This document shows, piece after piece, positions 19,069 to 28,886 of a stretch of 64,000 bases of DNA. A model generated the notes under the pieces. The model was not told the origin of the DNA, ran no database searches, and worked only from the letters and a program-made list of their open reading frames with translations. This stretch comes from Phycisphaerales bacterium (GTDB lineage Bacteria > Planctomycetota > Phycisphaerae > Phycisphaerales > UBA1924). The stretch spans positions 124,001 through 188,000 of the forward strand of contig JANQNW010000016.1 of assembly GCA_028279375.1 (NCBI GenBank), given 5' to 3'. A program made the translations under genes and the position numbers. Every line of letters begins with the position of its first letter. Position 1 is the stretch's first letter.

Positions 19069-19689
19069 TAGCCAATCTCCTCGCTACGACACACGCCATT
19101 GACGTGTGTCAGGAAGACGATGCGAAACACTCGCACCATGTACCGACACCCGCCGCCCCCAATGGGCGTCGGGTCATTCGACAAATCAGTGATCATGTGA
19201 TGGGCGGGCGACAGCGTCGCCTCCTACAACCCGACATGGATGATCCTCGCTTGCGTCGCCGCCAACGCCGCCTGCGCTCAGTGTGCGCACACCCATCGCG
19301 CCTCAGGTATCGCTCTTGAGACCGTCGCCACAAGAACTCGACGCAGGGACTGCCGGCGCACGTCAACCGGCGACACTCATACTCTCTTCGTTGTCTACTA
19401 CTCCTCGCTCAAGAGCCTCAGCCAGCTTTCGAACTTGGATACCCGTCGATATCCAGCTGGAATCAGCCCTTATCCATGTTTGGGCACGGCCTCGCCGCCG
19501 CGCACCAGTGACACACGGGCAAAAGCCCTTGTGCCTGTTTCTGTTATGACCGCTCGAAGCGCACTTTGCAAGACCAAACTCGCGATTTTCACGGTCGCTG
19601 CGCATGGGGCGCGCACCGGGCGGCGCCTATGAGAACCCTATAAAAGTGCGTGCAGTCATCTGGCGATGAAGGCGTTGGCGCGCCAACCT
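19069..19689. other. Long intergenic region (621 bases) upstream of the secreted protein
   Basis: No credible gene was found; the short frames here have no family resemblance or ribosome sites. It lies between two minus-strand genes and should hold the promoter of the large secreted protein at its left end. Two symmetrical elements are annotated separately (19088-19110 and 19668-19693). A TATAAAA-like stretch at about 19639 is not assigned. Confidence 0.6.
19088..19110. promoter_or_regulatory. Perfect 8-base inverted repeat in the leader of the secreted protein gene
   Basis: GACACACG, a 7-base spacer, then CGTGTGTC. It ends about 20 bases upstream of the ATG at 19068, just ahead of the ribosome site. 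It could be a regulator-binding site or an mRNA hairpin controlling initiation; sequence alone does not decide. Confidence 0.5.
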
Positions 19690-19693
19690 TCAC
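19668..19693 (-). terminator. Palindrome at the end of the HEAT-repeat gene, possible terminator
   Basis: GTTGGCGCGCCAAC (19674-19687) is a perfect 14-base palindrome directly after the stop codon at 19690. On the minus strand it is flanked by TGAAGG and CCTTCA, which can extend the stem across a small bulge. No proper T-run follows, so termination function is uncertain. Confidence 0.4.
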
Positions 19694-21633
19694 GCGCCTG
19701 GATCCTCACCGTCGGCCTTGGCCCCCGCGGACTCCTCGCCCTTCTCGCCATCCTCTGTAGTGCGCTGCGCGAGCGCCTCGTTGGCGGTCGCAAGCTCGTC
19801 GCGTTGTGACGGAGTCAGTGTTTCGCCAAAGCGATCAACGATCAGATCCCTGATTGCCACTGCGTGACTGCTTTCGTTCGCGATGTTTTCGCTGAGCGCT
19901 GCGATCCAGACATTTGGAGCGGCGCTCAACTGTGAAGCTTCCTCGAGGCGACCAAGCAGGAGAAGCGACCGGAGTCGAAGCCCAATGGTCTCCGGGCTCG
20001 TTGCGCCGACGACAACCTGGGAGATCGTCTCGTGGGCGGAGGAGGCGTCTCCGATAGCGAGATAGGCGCGGGCGAGAGTCGTGAGCAGCTCCCCCCGAAC
20101 GCGTTGCGTAATGCCCTCTCGTGAGTCCGAAAGATGAGAGAGCATCGAGATGATCATCTGTGGATCGTTGATCCCCCGAACCACCGTTGCGAGCTCTTGC
20201 GGGGGCATTGCCTCGGCGAATTGCTGGCGCCACTCGAGATCGCGCCCCTCATCGGGAGGCAAGGACTCAGCGAGGCGCCAACCTTCAAGACCTGGCCGAT
20301 GCGCCATGATCGAGCGGATTGCCGCCGGCCTGAGTGACGAATCGGTCGCGGCGGCCTGAATCACCCAATCGAACGAATCAGGCCACCGACCGAGCGCTGA
20401 CGCAACCGTGATTTTCTGGTCCTGGTTGCTCGACTCCAGAAGCGGTCGCAGGGCCGCTCGGTCAGCGCCATCTCCCGCCTCGATTCGGACTCGAATCGCC
20501 GAAGCGCTGAGGTCCTCGACGGGAATCGAGCGGAGCGCGTCGAGCGCAGGCAGCCGGCCAATGGGGTCGGTCAGCACGCCCTCTCGCCACGCCGCATGGA
20601 TCATCTCGCTGCCTGCGGCTCGCGCATTCTCTGAAGCTCGAATCCAGTCGACCGCCATCAGGACGCCCTCCAGCGTGGGCGCCTTCGACGCGACCAGAAG
20701 AAGCGACGCCGCGACTGAGGCGTCGGTTTCAATGCGGAGCGCCCGGTAGGCCGCTGGCGGCGCCTCGACCACATTCAGACGCACCAGCAAGGCCGCCGCA
20801 CGTTCTCTGATTCTCGCGTCCGAGTCTTCCAGGAGTTTGACTGCGAGGCTTCCAACCTCCGGAGAGAGTTGACGAGCATTCAGCAGTTCCTTCTCTGCGA
20901 GATTGATCCCTGCGAGTCGCAACGCCGCCATCGGCTCATTCAACATTTCAAGCAGCCGTTGTGATCTCGTGTCGAGGCTGGAGACGGTGTAGAGACTTGT
21001 TGAGAGATCCACGACTCTGCGCTCAAGCGCATCGCGCTCGCTCTGCATACGACGCGCGCGGCGCGCGAGGTTGTGAGTGAGTTCCGCACGCCACTCGCCC
21101 TCAGTGAGCCACTGGGCACGCTGCCACCACGCAGTCCAGGCACGGAGATCCTGGCCCATCTCATCCCGACCGGTCTGCATCGCGAGCGTGCGAAACGCGA
21201 GCCGCCGTCGTTCGTCGTCCCATGCTGGGTCGATCAGGACAATGAGGGACTGCGTGGCGAAACGGGATGACGAGAATCCGAGCACGCGAATCGCCGAGTT
21301 CGCGTCGGCGTCATCAGCGTCGATCGAGATCGCCGCCAACGCATCGAGCACCTGTCGGTCGAGCACTGTCGGCGCGGTCTCCGATCCATCCTGCAGGCCA
21401 GTCAGCAGATCGCGGATCGTCTTGCTGCGGAGACCGGGATCGTCTGAGGTCAATCTGTCGGCAAGAGGCGGCTGGGTGACCTGAGGTCCTGGAGCGGCCT
21501 CATCCGGCGACTGCTTCGTCGCGATCGGCTGAGTTGCCGATTCTCCCTGCGCGGAGGCTCCGGCGGCGAGAAGCGCGGGTATCCCCGCCAGACAGATCGC
21601 GACGCTTCCCAGTCGCCAGCGCCAGCGCGTCAT
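19690..21633 (-). CDS. Exported helical-repeat (HEAT-like) protein
   Basis: Function unknown. ATG at 21633 gives a 647-residue protein with a signal peptide (RLGSVAICLAGIPALLAAGASAQ). A Gln/Pro-rich linker and long alpha-helical repeats follow, with HEAT/TPR-like phrases such as SDARIRERAAALLVRLN and LLTTLARAYLAIGDASSAHE. The C-terminal 25 residues are charged and low-complexity. A frame extension to a TTG at 21669 is less likely because it would spoil the signal peptide. The protein is probably a periplasmic scaffold. It is divergent from the TPR protein gene, with a 237-base shared upstream region. Confidence 0.7.
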   Translation of the reverse strand: MTRWRWRLGSVAICLAGIPALLAAGASAQGESATQPIATKQSPDEAAPGPQVTQPPLADRLTSDDPGLRSKTIRDLLTGLQDGSETAPTVLDRQVLDALAAISIDADDADANSAIRVLGFSSSRFATQSLIVLIDPAWDDERRRLAFRTLAMQTGRDEMGQDLRAWTAWWQRAQWLTEGEWRAELTHNLARRARRMQSERDALERRVVDLSTSLYTVSSLDTRSQRLLEMLNEPMAALRLAGINLAEKELLNARQLSPEVGSLAVKLLEDSDARIRERAAALLVRLNVVEAPPAAYRALRIETDASVAASLLLVASKAPTLEGVLMAVDWIRASENARAAGSEMIHAAWREGVLTDPIGRLPALDALRSIPVEDLSASAIRVRIEAGDGADRAALRPLLESSNQDQKITVASALGRWPDSFDWVIQAAATDSSLRPAAIRSIMAHRPGLEGWRLAESLPPDEGRDLEWRQQFAEAMPPQELATVVRGINDPQMIISMLSHLSDSREGITQRVRGELLTTLARAYLAIGDASSAHETISQVVVGATSPETIGLRLRSLLLLGRLEEASQLSAAPNVWIAALSENIANESSHAVAIRDLIVDRFGETLTPSQRDELATANEALAQRTTEDGEKGEESAGAKADGEDPGA

Positions 21634-21870
21634 GGGTATGAGTCGGGATCGGACGAATAGGGCAATCAAGGCGACAGGGAGGCTCGAGCCAAGAGAAACT
21701 GGCTGGTATCGAATCCAGGGGGCGCCCGGCGACGTCGCTCATGATCGCCCCGGAGAATGTTCGATGGACGAGGGTAGTATAGGGAGGAAGAGGTCGCGTT
21801 CGCGGCCGCTGGTCGAGGTCTTCGGCGCCGTTGTCAAGGTCGGCAGCGGCATGAGCATGATGATCGACGA

Positions 21871-23247
21871 ATGAACGACTGGATTGACGCAGAACAGCAT
21901 GTTGAGCGGGCGCATGAACTCTACGAGGCGCGCCGCTGGAAAGAGGCGGAGTCGGAGCTTCGCCGTGCGCTCACACTCAATCCCTACAAGGCTGAGTGGC
22001 ATTTCAATCTCGGCCTGACGCTTGAGGCGGCAGGCCAGCTCGAAGAGGCCGCCTCGGCGTATCGATCCTCACTCGATCTCGACGATTCGAATATTCAGGC
22101 GCACGCGGCGCTCGGCGTCGCGATGTTGCGCCTCGATCGCCCTTCCGACGCGGTCTCTGCGCTGGAGGCGGCGCATCGGCTCGAGCCGGCGTGGCCGGAT
22201 CCGGTGATCCATCTGATTGAGGCGCATGCCCGCAATGGCGATCACGAATCCGCCGAGACGAACTACTACCTCGCGCTGCACCTCGAGGGCGTCGATGAGG
22301 CGTCTGCACGCGTCAATCTGGCGGACTCGCTCCTGACGCGCGGCAAGACTGAGCAGGCGATTGACGCGTTGCGGGAGGCGGCGGCCCTTGATCCTGACAT
22401 GCCCGGCGTCCACGCGCGCCTCGCGGAGGCTCACAGCGATCTCGGTGGATTTGATCGAGCTCGCCAACTCTATCTGCGCGAGTTGCGATCGCATCCGGGC
22501 GATGTCGAGACACTCCTTGATCTTGGAGCGCTGCTGCTTGATATGAATCGCCTCACGGAGGCGGGTGAGAAGTTCCGGCGCGTCCTCGAACTCGAGAGCA
22601 ATCACGCCGACGCTCATTTCTACCTCGCGGAGCTTGCAACAAGGCGAGGTCGATCGAATGAGGCGACAGAGCTCTATCGATTGGTTCTGCGTCTGGACCC
22701 GTCACATCCGATGGCGCGGCGTCGACTGGCGGACCTGCTCCTCGAGTGCGGCGAATCGGACAGTGCTCGCCGAGCCCTTGAGCGTGAGTTGCGAATTCAG
22801 GGCGTTGACGCAAGCGGGCGTCTGCCGACCGAGGATCCCATGGACCTCTGCCGCCTCCTCATCCGGGCCGGACTTGTTGAGAAAGTCGCCCCGCTTCTCT
22901 TCGTGGCGATTCGCGATCAGCCGGAGAATGCAGAAGCACACCATCTTCTCTCGGTGGCGCTCTTCCGTCTCGGGAGAGTCGATGAAGGTGTCGAGAGCGC
23001 CGAGCGGGCGCTTGCGCTCGATTCGCGCTGTGTGGCGGCCGCATCGAATATTGCGCTCGCGAACGTGCGCATGAGGCGGTGGAAGTCCGCGGCGCGATGG
23101 ACTCGTCGCGGGCTTCGGCTCGATCCCGATGACCCTGTGCTGCAGCGGCTCTCGCGCTCCGTCCGGCGACGGGCGCTTCGCGCCTCTATCCGTCGCAGAA
23201 TCCGACGCCTCTCGATCAGGCTGTCGGTATTCAGACGCTCAGATTGA
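21871..23247 (+). CDS. Tetratricopeptide-repeat protein
   Basis: A soluble 458-residue protein built almost wholly of TPR units, for example [30 protein letters not shown] helices (here [20 protein letters not shown]), and [20 protein letters not shown]. No signal peptide or enzymatic domain is visible. The C-terminus is arginine-rich (about the last 35 residues) and might bind nucleic acid or membrane. It likely acts as a protein-interaction scaffold; the partner is unknown. Its 3' end overlaps convergent trpB by 17 bases. No clear ribosome site precedes the ATG. Confidence 0.85.
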   Translation: MNDWIDAEQHVERAHELYEARRWKEAESELRRALTLNPYKAEWHFNLGLTLEAAGQLEEAASAYRSSLDLDDSNIQAHAALGVAMLRLDRPSDAVSALEAAHRLEPAWPDPVIHLIEAHARNGDHESAETNYYLALHLEGVDEASARVNLADSLLTRGKTEQAIDALREAAALDPDMPGVHARLAEAHSDLGGFDRARQLYLRELRSHPGDVETLLDLGALLLDMNRLTEAGEKFRRVLELESNHADAHFYLAELATRRGRSNEATELYRLVLRLDPSHPMARRRLADLLLECGESDSARRALERELRIQGVDASGRLPTEDPMDLCRLLIRAGLVEKVAPLLFVAIRDQPENAEAHHLLSVALFRLGRVDEGVESAERALALDSRCVAAASNIALANVRMRRWKSAARWTRRGLRLDPDDPVLQRLSRSVRRRALRASIRRRIRRLSIRLSVFRRSD

Positions 23248-24460
23248 GAAGTCGCTGCGCCTCGTCCACATCCTTGTCTCCACGACCGGAGAGATTGACG
23301 AGCACGCGCTGCTCCGGAGCCATCGTTCCGGCAAGCCGGATCGCCTCCGAGATCGCATGCGATGTCTCGAGGGCGGGAAGGATGCCCTCGCAATGGGCGA
23401 ATTCCTGGAATGCGGCGAGCGCCTCTGTATCCGTGGCGGTCGTGTAGCTCACGCGCCCGGTGTCCTTCCAGTAGCTGTGCTCCGGTCCAACGCCGGGATA
23501 GTCGAGGCCAGCAGAGCACGAGTGCACATCGGCAGTCTGGCCCTCGTCTGTCTGCAGGACGTAGCTCATCGATCCATGGAGCACACCGGGGCTGCCGAAG
23601 CTGAGCGGGGCTGCGTGATGGCCAAGGGCGGCGTCGGCTCCTCCCGCCTCCACACCGACAAGTTGCACTTCCGCATCTTCAACGAACGGATAGAAGATGC
23701 CCGCCGCATTGGATCCGCCGCCAACGCATGCGACGACGACATCCGGCAGGGCGCCGAACGCCTCGAGGCATTGCTCGCGCGCTTCGATTCCGATGACGGA
23801 CTGGAAATCGCGCACGATCATCGGGAACGGGTGTGGCCCAACGACGGATCCGAGGATGTAGTGCGTTGAGTCCACGGACCCCATCCAGTCGCGCATCGCT
23901 TCATTGGTCGCGTCCTTGAGCGTGCGCGATCCTGACTCCACGGGCACGACCTTCGCGCCCATGAGCTCCATGCGGACAACATTGAGACGCTGGCGGCGTG
24001 TGTCTTCGGAGCCCATGTAGATTTCGCACTCGAGCCCGAGATGCGCGGCGGCCGTCGCCGTGGCGACACCGTGCTGACCGGCGCCGGTCTCCGCGATCAC
24101 CCGGCGTTTCCCCATGCGCTTCGTGAGGAGGCCCTGGCCGATTGTGTTGTTGATCTTGTGTGCGCCTGTGTGCGCCAGATCCTCGCGCTTGAACCAGATC
24201 GCCGCTGCGGAGCCGTTGGGTGATCGTTCCGCCGCGAGCCTGGTCAAGGCGCCCGCTTCGTAAAGCGGCGTTGGTCGCCCGATGAGCGTTTCACAGAGGC
24301 GGGAGAACTCTTGGATGAACGCTGCATCAGTCTTCGCGCCTGCATATTCGCACTCGAGTTCCTTGAGAGCGTTGACGAGCGTTTCAGGCACGAAACTCCC
24401 ACCGAACTCGCCGTAGCGACCCCTCTCATCTGGCACAGCAGAAAGCGTCGTCAAATTCAT
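23231..24460 (-). CDS. trpB: Tryptophan synthase beta chain
   Basis: PLP enzyme condensing indole with serine to tryptophan, normally in an alpha2-beta2 complex. The N-terminal [13 protein letters not shown], the PLP lysine Lys102 in [16 protein letters not shown], the phosphate loop VGGGSNAAG and the C-terminal [10 protein letters not shown] are all present. The 409-residue length matches the TrpB1 class that partners TrpA. No trpA or other trp gene is in the window, so tryptophan genes appear scattered. It converges on the TPR gene with a 17-base overlap. Confidence 0.96.
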   Translation of the reverse strand: MNLTTLSAVPDERGRYGEFGGSFVPETLVNALKELECEYAGAKTDAAFIQEFSRLCETLIGRPTPLYEAGALTRLAAERSPNGSAAAIWFKREDLAHTGAHKINNTIGQGLLTKRMGKRRVIAETGAGQHGVATATAAAHLGLECEIYMGSEDTRRQRLNVVRMELMGAKVVPVESGSRTLKDATNEAMRDWMGSVDSTHYILGSVVGPHPFPMIVRDFQSVIGIEAREQCLEAFGALPDVVVACVGGGSNAAGIFYPFVEDAEVQLVGVEAGGADAALGHHAAPLSFGSPGVLHGSMSYVLQTDEGQTADVHSCSAGLDYPGVGPEHSYWKDTGRVSYTTATDTEALAAFQEFAHCEGILPALETSHAISEAIRLAGTMAPEQRVLVNLSGRGDKDVDEAQRLLNLSV

Positions 24461-24510
24461 GCCTGCAGTGTACGCCCGCTATCCGAGCGGTCGCTCGATC
24501 ATGGCGAGGA

Positions 24511-25869
24511 TCAGGCGTCGATCACGCCACGTTCGTGCGCCTCCTCCGAGGCTTCGGCCGCGGCGACTCCTCGGCCCTGATCGACCGTCAGGAGGACGAG
24601 GAATCCGACCACAAAGAAGGAAGCCAGCGTCAAAAGCGCTGCGATATCGCCAAGCAGATCCTTGCAGACGCCGAATGAGAGCACACCCAGACAGCCGGCG
24701 AGTTTGTAGGTCAGCCCCCAAAGTCCGAAGAACTCCGCCGTCCTGTGCTGGGGCGTGAAAGCTCCGACCATTGCGCGCGAGGCCGTGCCGATCCCGCCGA
24801 GCCCGATTCCGAATCCGACGCCGATGAGCTGCAGCGGCCACCTTGGGAACTGAGTCGGATTGGTCGCGTGGGCCTTCAAGTCCGCGAGGTAGGCGAGAGC
24901 AAGCGCGTTGAGCGTCCAGACGACGAGGAAGATCACGATCGTTCGCTGATGTCCGAGACGATCCTGAAAACGCGAGGTCGCGATCGCTGTAATGCCGGCG
25001 AAGATCGTGAGCACGGCGACGTAGACAACCATGTCTTGGCCTTCGAATCCGAAGTCCCCCATGATCGGCGCTGCGAAGAAAATGACGACCTGAACGCCGA
25101 AGCCATAAATGAGGAATGCGAGCAGGAATCGACCAAGCTGGCTGAACTCGCGCGCTTGCTTCAGCGTATGCGCGACGCGGGTCAGCCCCTCACGAATGGG
25201 GTTCGCAGGTCCAGGCTGTCTGTCCGGACGCGCTTTCTCGTGAAGGAAGAGAACGGTGGGGAGCGCCATCACGATGAACCAGAGCCCCGCGAGCACGAAG
25301 TAGGGACGCCATTGCTCGATCTGGTCGAGGCCCAGCACCGCCATGGACGCGATCACGATGATCAGCAGAAGAAGCGCGCCGACATAGCCCATTGCCCAGC
25401 CGAGCCCCGACACACGCCCGATTTGTTCGCGCTTCGCGATCTCAGGCAGAAATGCGGCGAGGAAATTCTCACCCAGTTGGTACGCGACATTCGCGGGGAT
25501 GTACATCAGCATCGCGATGGCGAGCGCTCTCGTCGGATTGGCCCCGGCCGACGGCACGAGCGAGAGCGCGATCGTCAGCAGCGCGCAGATCGCGCCGAGC
25601 GTGACAAGAAAGTGCTTCTTGCAGGCGCGTGAGTCCGCGATGGCGCCCATGATCGGCGATGTCAGGACCACGATGCCGAAGCTGATCGCGACGGCGAATG
25701 ACCACATCAGATCATCGCGGCCTTCGTCTCCTACGACCACTGCGCGAAAGAAGAGGGGAAAGAGCAGCGTGTTGATGAGCAGTGTGAAAGACTGGTTCGC
25801 GAGATCGAACATGCCCCACGCCCAGATGGTCCTGGGATGCTCGAGCCCGGCGAATGGATTCAGTCTCAC
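24511..25869 (-). CDS. MFS permease of the UMF1 (Atg22-like) family
   Basis: A 12-helix major facilitator transporter. The N-terminus WAWGMFDLANQSFTLLINT is characteristic of the UMF1/Atg22-type group, followed by SPIMGAIADSRACKK, the usual motif-A region between helices 2 and 3. A cytoplasmic loop near residue 220 separates the halves. The start is GTG behind GAGGGA. Substrates of bacterial UMF1 proteins are not settled. It is 21 bases downstream of an alpha/beta-hydrolase gene on the same strand, so the two may form a unit that releases and moves a small molecule. Confidence 0.85.
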   Translation of the reverse strand: MRLNPFAGLEHPRTIWAWGMFDLANQSFTLLINTLLFPLFFRAVVVGDEGRDDLMWSFAVAISFGIVVLTSPIMGAIADSRACKKHFLVTLGAICALLTIALSLVPSAGANPTRALAIAMLMYIPANVAYQLGENFLAAFLPEIAKREQIGRVSGLGWAMGYVGALLLLIIVIASMAVLGLDQIEQWRPYFVLAGLWFIVMALPTVLFLHEKARPDRQPGPANPIREGLTRVAHTLKQAREFSQLGRFLLAFLIYGFGVQVVIFFAAPIMGDFGFEGQDMVVYVAVLTIFAGITAIATSRFQDRLGHQRTIVIFLVVWTLNALALAYLADLKAHATNPTQFPRWPLQLIGVGFGIGLGGIGTASRAMVGAFTPQHRTAEFFGLWGLTYKLAGCLGVLSFGVCKDLLGDIAALLTLASFFVVGFLVLLTVDQGRGVAAAEASEEAHERGVIDA

Positions 25870-25890
25870 GGTGATTCCCTCGAATCCAGA

Positions 25891-26679
25891 TCAACCGAGG
25901 TGGCGCTGCAGGAATGCGATCTGCAGATTCTTGGCGTCGTTCGAGACGTTTCCGAACCCTGCATGCTCGTAGGGCGCCCCGGTCCGCTCCCACGTCTTCA
26001 GTTCAATGAGCGATGAGTCATATCCCTTCTCGTTGTAGTGCTGAGAGAGCGCTTCTATGAAGTTCCGAATAGCGCTGACGGGCGCCCACTCATCCGCCTC
26101 CGAATGCAGCGCCAGCAGTGGAATCTCGCGCCAGGAGTCAAGATGCGCGATGGGATTAAGATCATCGATGAGGTCCGCGGGAAAGCGCGAGAGGTAATCC
26201 ATCTGCGAGTAGTCGCCGACGGTCGATTCCACGCACGCACAGCGAAACTCATGATGCTCGCACAATCTTCGCAGCGTCGTCATGCCGCCGGCGGACATGC
26301 CGCCGATCGCCATGCGATCCAGATCGAAGACGCCATTGAACTCAGGTGACGCGAGGGCCTCCACCACGCGATCAACTTCGTCAATCGCCTGCCGGACGAC
26401 ATGGAGCGTCGCGTCGGCCGTCTGCATCGCGTGATCGGACCGCTCACCGTGTCCGGGCAGATCGATCGCGCACGCGGCCACGCCACTGCGTATCCACCGC
26501 AGGTATCGCCCCGGATCGATCTCCTTCGAGACCGTTCGCCCGTGCATCCAAATCACGACCGGCGCCGGCTCGCTCCAATCTGGATGCGCGAGCAGCGCAG
26601 GGATCTCACCTTGCGCAAGGCGCTGAAATCGCGACATCTCGAGCAGAGATGCGGGGAGTCGAGAGAAGCGGCTGGTCAT
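25891..26679 (-). CDS. Alpha/beta-hydrolase family protein
   Basis: A cytoplasmic hydrolase of the prolyl-oligopeptidase/dienelactone-hydrolase-like branch. It shows the oxyanion-region phrase VVIWMHGRT, the lid-side DLPGHGERSD, and the nucleophile elbow GGMSAGG (serine). The probable acid is in ALHSEADEWAP and the histidine in PYEHAGF. The triad order is normal and all members seem present. Substrate unknown; esterase or peptidase are both open. The first ATG gives 262 residues; a second ATG 14 codons later is possible. It probably forms an operon with the following MFS gene. Confidence 0.82.
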   Translation of the reverse strand: MTSRFSRLPASLLEMSRFQRLAQGEIPALLAHPDWSEPAPVVIWMHGRTVSKEIDPGRYLRWIRSGVAACAIDLPGHGERSDHAMQTADATLHVVRQAIDEVDRVVEALASPEFNGVFDLDRMAIGGMSAGGMTTLRRLCEHHEFRCACVESTVGDYSQMDYLSRFPADLIDDLNPIAHLDSWREIPLLALHSEADEWAPVSAIRNFIEALSQHYNEKGYDSSLIELKTWERTGAPYEHAGFGNVSNDAKNLQIAFLQRHLG

Positions 26680-26710
26680 CGGGGAGATGGTAGTGAATCC
26701 ACCAAGACGC

Positions 26711-27367
26711 TCACGACGCAGTCACAAACGGATTCGATCGCTTCTCCTGGCCGATCGTGGTCTCCGGACCGTGACCCGGAAGCACTCGTGTTTCCTCGGG
26801 AAGTGTGTAGAGCTTCTCCCGAATCGAGGCGAAGAGCGCCTCGCCGTCGCTTGTTGGAAAATCAAATCGGCCGATGGACCCGGCGAAGAGCGTATCGCCG
26901 ACGAGCGCTACATTGTCGCGCTCATTCCAGAGGGTGACGCCGCCGGGCGAGTGACCGGGCGTCTCAAGCACGCGCCACAGTTGTTCGCCAAGTTCGAGCC
27001 TCTCACCCTCCTGAAGTGCGTCGTCAGCGTCAGTGCAGACCACCGGTTCACCCATGGCGAGACTGAGATTGAGCTCGGGTCTCACCAGCCATGATGACTC
27101 AAGCGGATGAATGGCGACGCTTGCCCCCGGGAAGGCTGTGCGCACCTGCTCGAGCCCCGCGATGTGGTCGACGTGCGCGTGCGTCAGGAGTATCCGAGAG
27201 ACCTCCAGTTCGAGCTTGCGGGCACGGGCGATCAGCGGCTCGGGCTCGAAGCTGGCGTCGATGATCCAGGCCTCCGGGGCGTCGTCGGAGCGCACGATGT
27301 AACAATTCGTCTCGAATGGGCCCAAGACGAATCGTTCGATGATGGATTGGGGGGCACGATTTGACAT
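26711..27367 (-). CDS. MBL-fold hydrolase (glyoxalase II-like)
   Basis: A dinuclear-metal metallo-beta-lactamase-fold hydrolase. The metal motif THAHVDHIAGL, the later GHSPGG, the bridging aspartate in GDTLFAGSIGR and the C-terminal PGHGPETT are in order. The size of about 218 residues fits the short glyoxalase-II-like group without the C-terminal helical domain of true GloB. ATG at 27367 opens MSNRAPQSIIERF; the frame extends upstream to 27508 but that part crosses the divergent cupin gene. It lies 31 bases ahead of the hydrolase gene on the same strand. Confidence 0.88.
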   Translation of the reverse strand: MSNRAPQSIIERFVLGPFETNCYIVRSDDAPEAWIIDASFEPEPLIARARKLELEVSRILLTHAHVDHIAGLEQVRTAFPGASVAIHPLESSWLVRPELNLSLAMGEPVVCTDADDALQEGERLELGEQLWRVLETPGHSPGGVTLWNERDNVALVGDTLFAGSIGRFDFPTSDGEALFASIREKLYTLPEETRVLPGHGPETTIGQEKRSNPFVTAS

Positions 27368-27437
27368 AATGGGAAGTAGAATCGTTTGGCGGTCGATCTT
27401 CCAGTTCCAGGAAGGCCCCTTGGGCCGGGGAGAGGCT

Positions 27438-27809
27438 GTGGCGCTGATCCGCAATATCGATGAGTCTGAGATGTCGCCCGTCGCGATGGACGGCGCTGAG
27501 AATGTCACGATGGCGATGATGGTCGGTCGAGCCGACGGCGCCCCGAACTTCTCATTGCGCCAATTCCGCGTGTCGCCCGGCGGCTGGACGCCTCAACACA
27601 GTCACGACTACGAGCATGAGGTCTTCGTCGTCGCGGGTCGGGGCACGGTCCTGCTGGAGGGCGAGGATCGCGATGTGAGCGGTGGAGATGTGATCTACGT
27701 CCCGGCGGATTCCCTGCACCAGTTCAGGGCGGACAAGGGAGATGAGCTGCGCTTCCTCTGCCTCGTGCCGGTGTCCCGCAACTGTGGGGAATCAACGCCA
27801 GGGAGCTAG
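27438..27809 (+). CDS. Small cupin-domain protein
   Basis: A single-domain cupin of about 123 residues. The metal-binding motif 1 is PGGWTPQHSHDYEHEVFVV (histidines and glutamate) and motif 2 is GDVIYVPADSLHQF. The start is assigned to a GTG behind GGGGAGAGG, matching the usual N-terminus LIRNIDESE; an ATG at 27369 would give 23 extra residues. Single-domain cupins range from enzymes to small-molecule binders, so function is open. It diverges from the MBL-fold gene, with about 70 bases between the starts. Confidence 0.85.
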   Translation: MALIRNIDESEMSPVAMDGAENVTMAMMVGRADGAPNFSLRQFRVSPGGWTPQHSHDYEHEVFVVAGRGTVLLEGEDRDVSGGDVIYVPADSLHQFRADKGDELRFLCLVPVSRNCGESTPGS

Positions 27810-27851
27810 TGGCCGAGGAGGGCGTAACGCGACGCACGCATGGAGGGCTCG

Positions 27852-28886
27852 ATGCAGAACGAGGCAAGTGGAGTTGATCGTCGGGTGCAGGGTCGTCGGA
27901 GGACAGATGGCCGCGAGGGTCGCAGGCGCGGTCCCGGTATTTCTCCATCGAAGGCTGACTTCTTCTGGCTGAGTGTGTATCTCGTTCTGCTGATCGCGTG
28001 CGCCGCGATGATGGCGTTGACGCCCGATCTGCGCGGTTACGCCTTCGTCGGTCTGATCGTCACCGCCGCACTGATGCCTGTCGGGCTTCGTTCGCAGCCA
28101 GTGGATTCTTCAGCGAGCGAGGCGCAGACGGACCAGATCAATCAGCTCTGCAGGGCAATTGACGACATGCGGCAAGAGGCCGGGCTGAGCGACGCGGCGA
28201 AGCGCGTGCTTCATCGTCGGGCCGAGCGCGAGATCCTGACGCGTGAGATCGAGCGCGACATCGATGACGAGGACTGGGACGCCGCGATGGTGCTCGTCAA
28301 GGAGCTTGCGGAGCGCTTCGGCTATCGACAGGAGGCGGAGCACTTCCGCGGCAGGATCGAAGTCGTACGCGCCGAAACGCTGGATCGCAATGTATCCAGT
28401 TCCCTCTCATCGCTCGAGAGCCTGATTGCTGAGCATCGGTGGACCGATGCCTTCGCCGAGGCGGGACGCATCGCGCGGCTCTACCCAGAGTCACATCGCG
28501 TTGACGGCCTCCGCGCTCAGATCGAGGATGCGAAGCGCCGCTACAAGCTCGAACTCGAGCGCCGATTCCTGCATCAGGCTGAGCGGGATGAGGTCGATAG
28601 TGCGATGGCGACACTGAAGGAGCTCGACTCGTATCTGACAGAAGAGGAAGCGGAGCCCTTCCGAGAGGTCGCGCGCGGCGTCATCGGCAAGGCGCGCGAC
28701 AATCTTGGTGTCCAGTTCAAGTTGCTGATTCAGGATCGAAGCTGGGTCGAAGCGCTGGAGGTCGGGACTCGGATCATCGAGCAGTTCCCGAATACGCGCA
28801 TGGCTCAGGAAGTCCGCGACATGCTGGACATGTTGCGAGCACGCGCTGCGGAGATCGCCGGCGCGAGCAAGACCGGCGTCAACTAA
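27852..28886 (+). CDS. Membrane-anchored TPR-like helical protein
   Basis: Function unknown. After a basic N-terminal stretch (RRVQGRRRTDGREGRRRG) come two closely spaced membrane helices (about 39-78; FFWLSVYLVLLIACAAMMAL and FVGLIVTAALMP). A long cytoplasmic helical domain with TPR-like pairs follows (DWDAAMVLVKELAERFGY, RWTDAFAEAGRIARLYPES, SWVEALEVGTRIIEQFPNT). ATG 27852 was chosen because GGAGGG lies four bases upstream; an ATG at 27840 would add four residues. It likely scaffolds a complex at the membrane. Its 3' end overlaps lspA by 8 bases on the opposite strand. Confidence 0.75.
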   Translation: MQNEASGVDRRVQGRRRTDGREGRRRGPGISPSKADFFWLSVYLVLLIACAAMMALTPDLRGYAFVGLIVTAALMPVGLRSQPVDSSASEAQTDQINQLCRAIDDMRQEAGLSDAAKRVLHRRAEREILTREIERDIDDEDWDAAMVLVKELAERFGYRQEAEHFRGRIEVVRAETLDRNVSSSLSSLESLIAEHRWTDAFAEAGRIARLYPESHRVDGLRAQIEDAKRRYKLELERRFLHQAERDEVDSAMATLKELDSYLTEEEAEPFREVARGVIGKARDNLGVQFKLLIQDRSWVEALEVGTRIIEQFPNTRMAQEVRDMLDMLRARAAEIAGASKTGVN

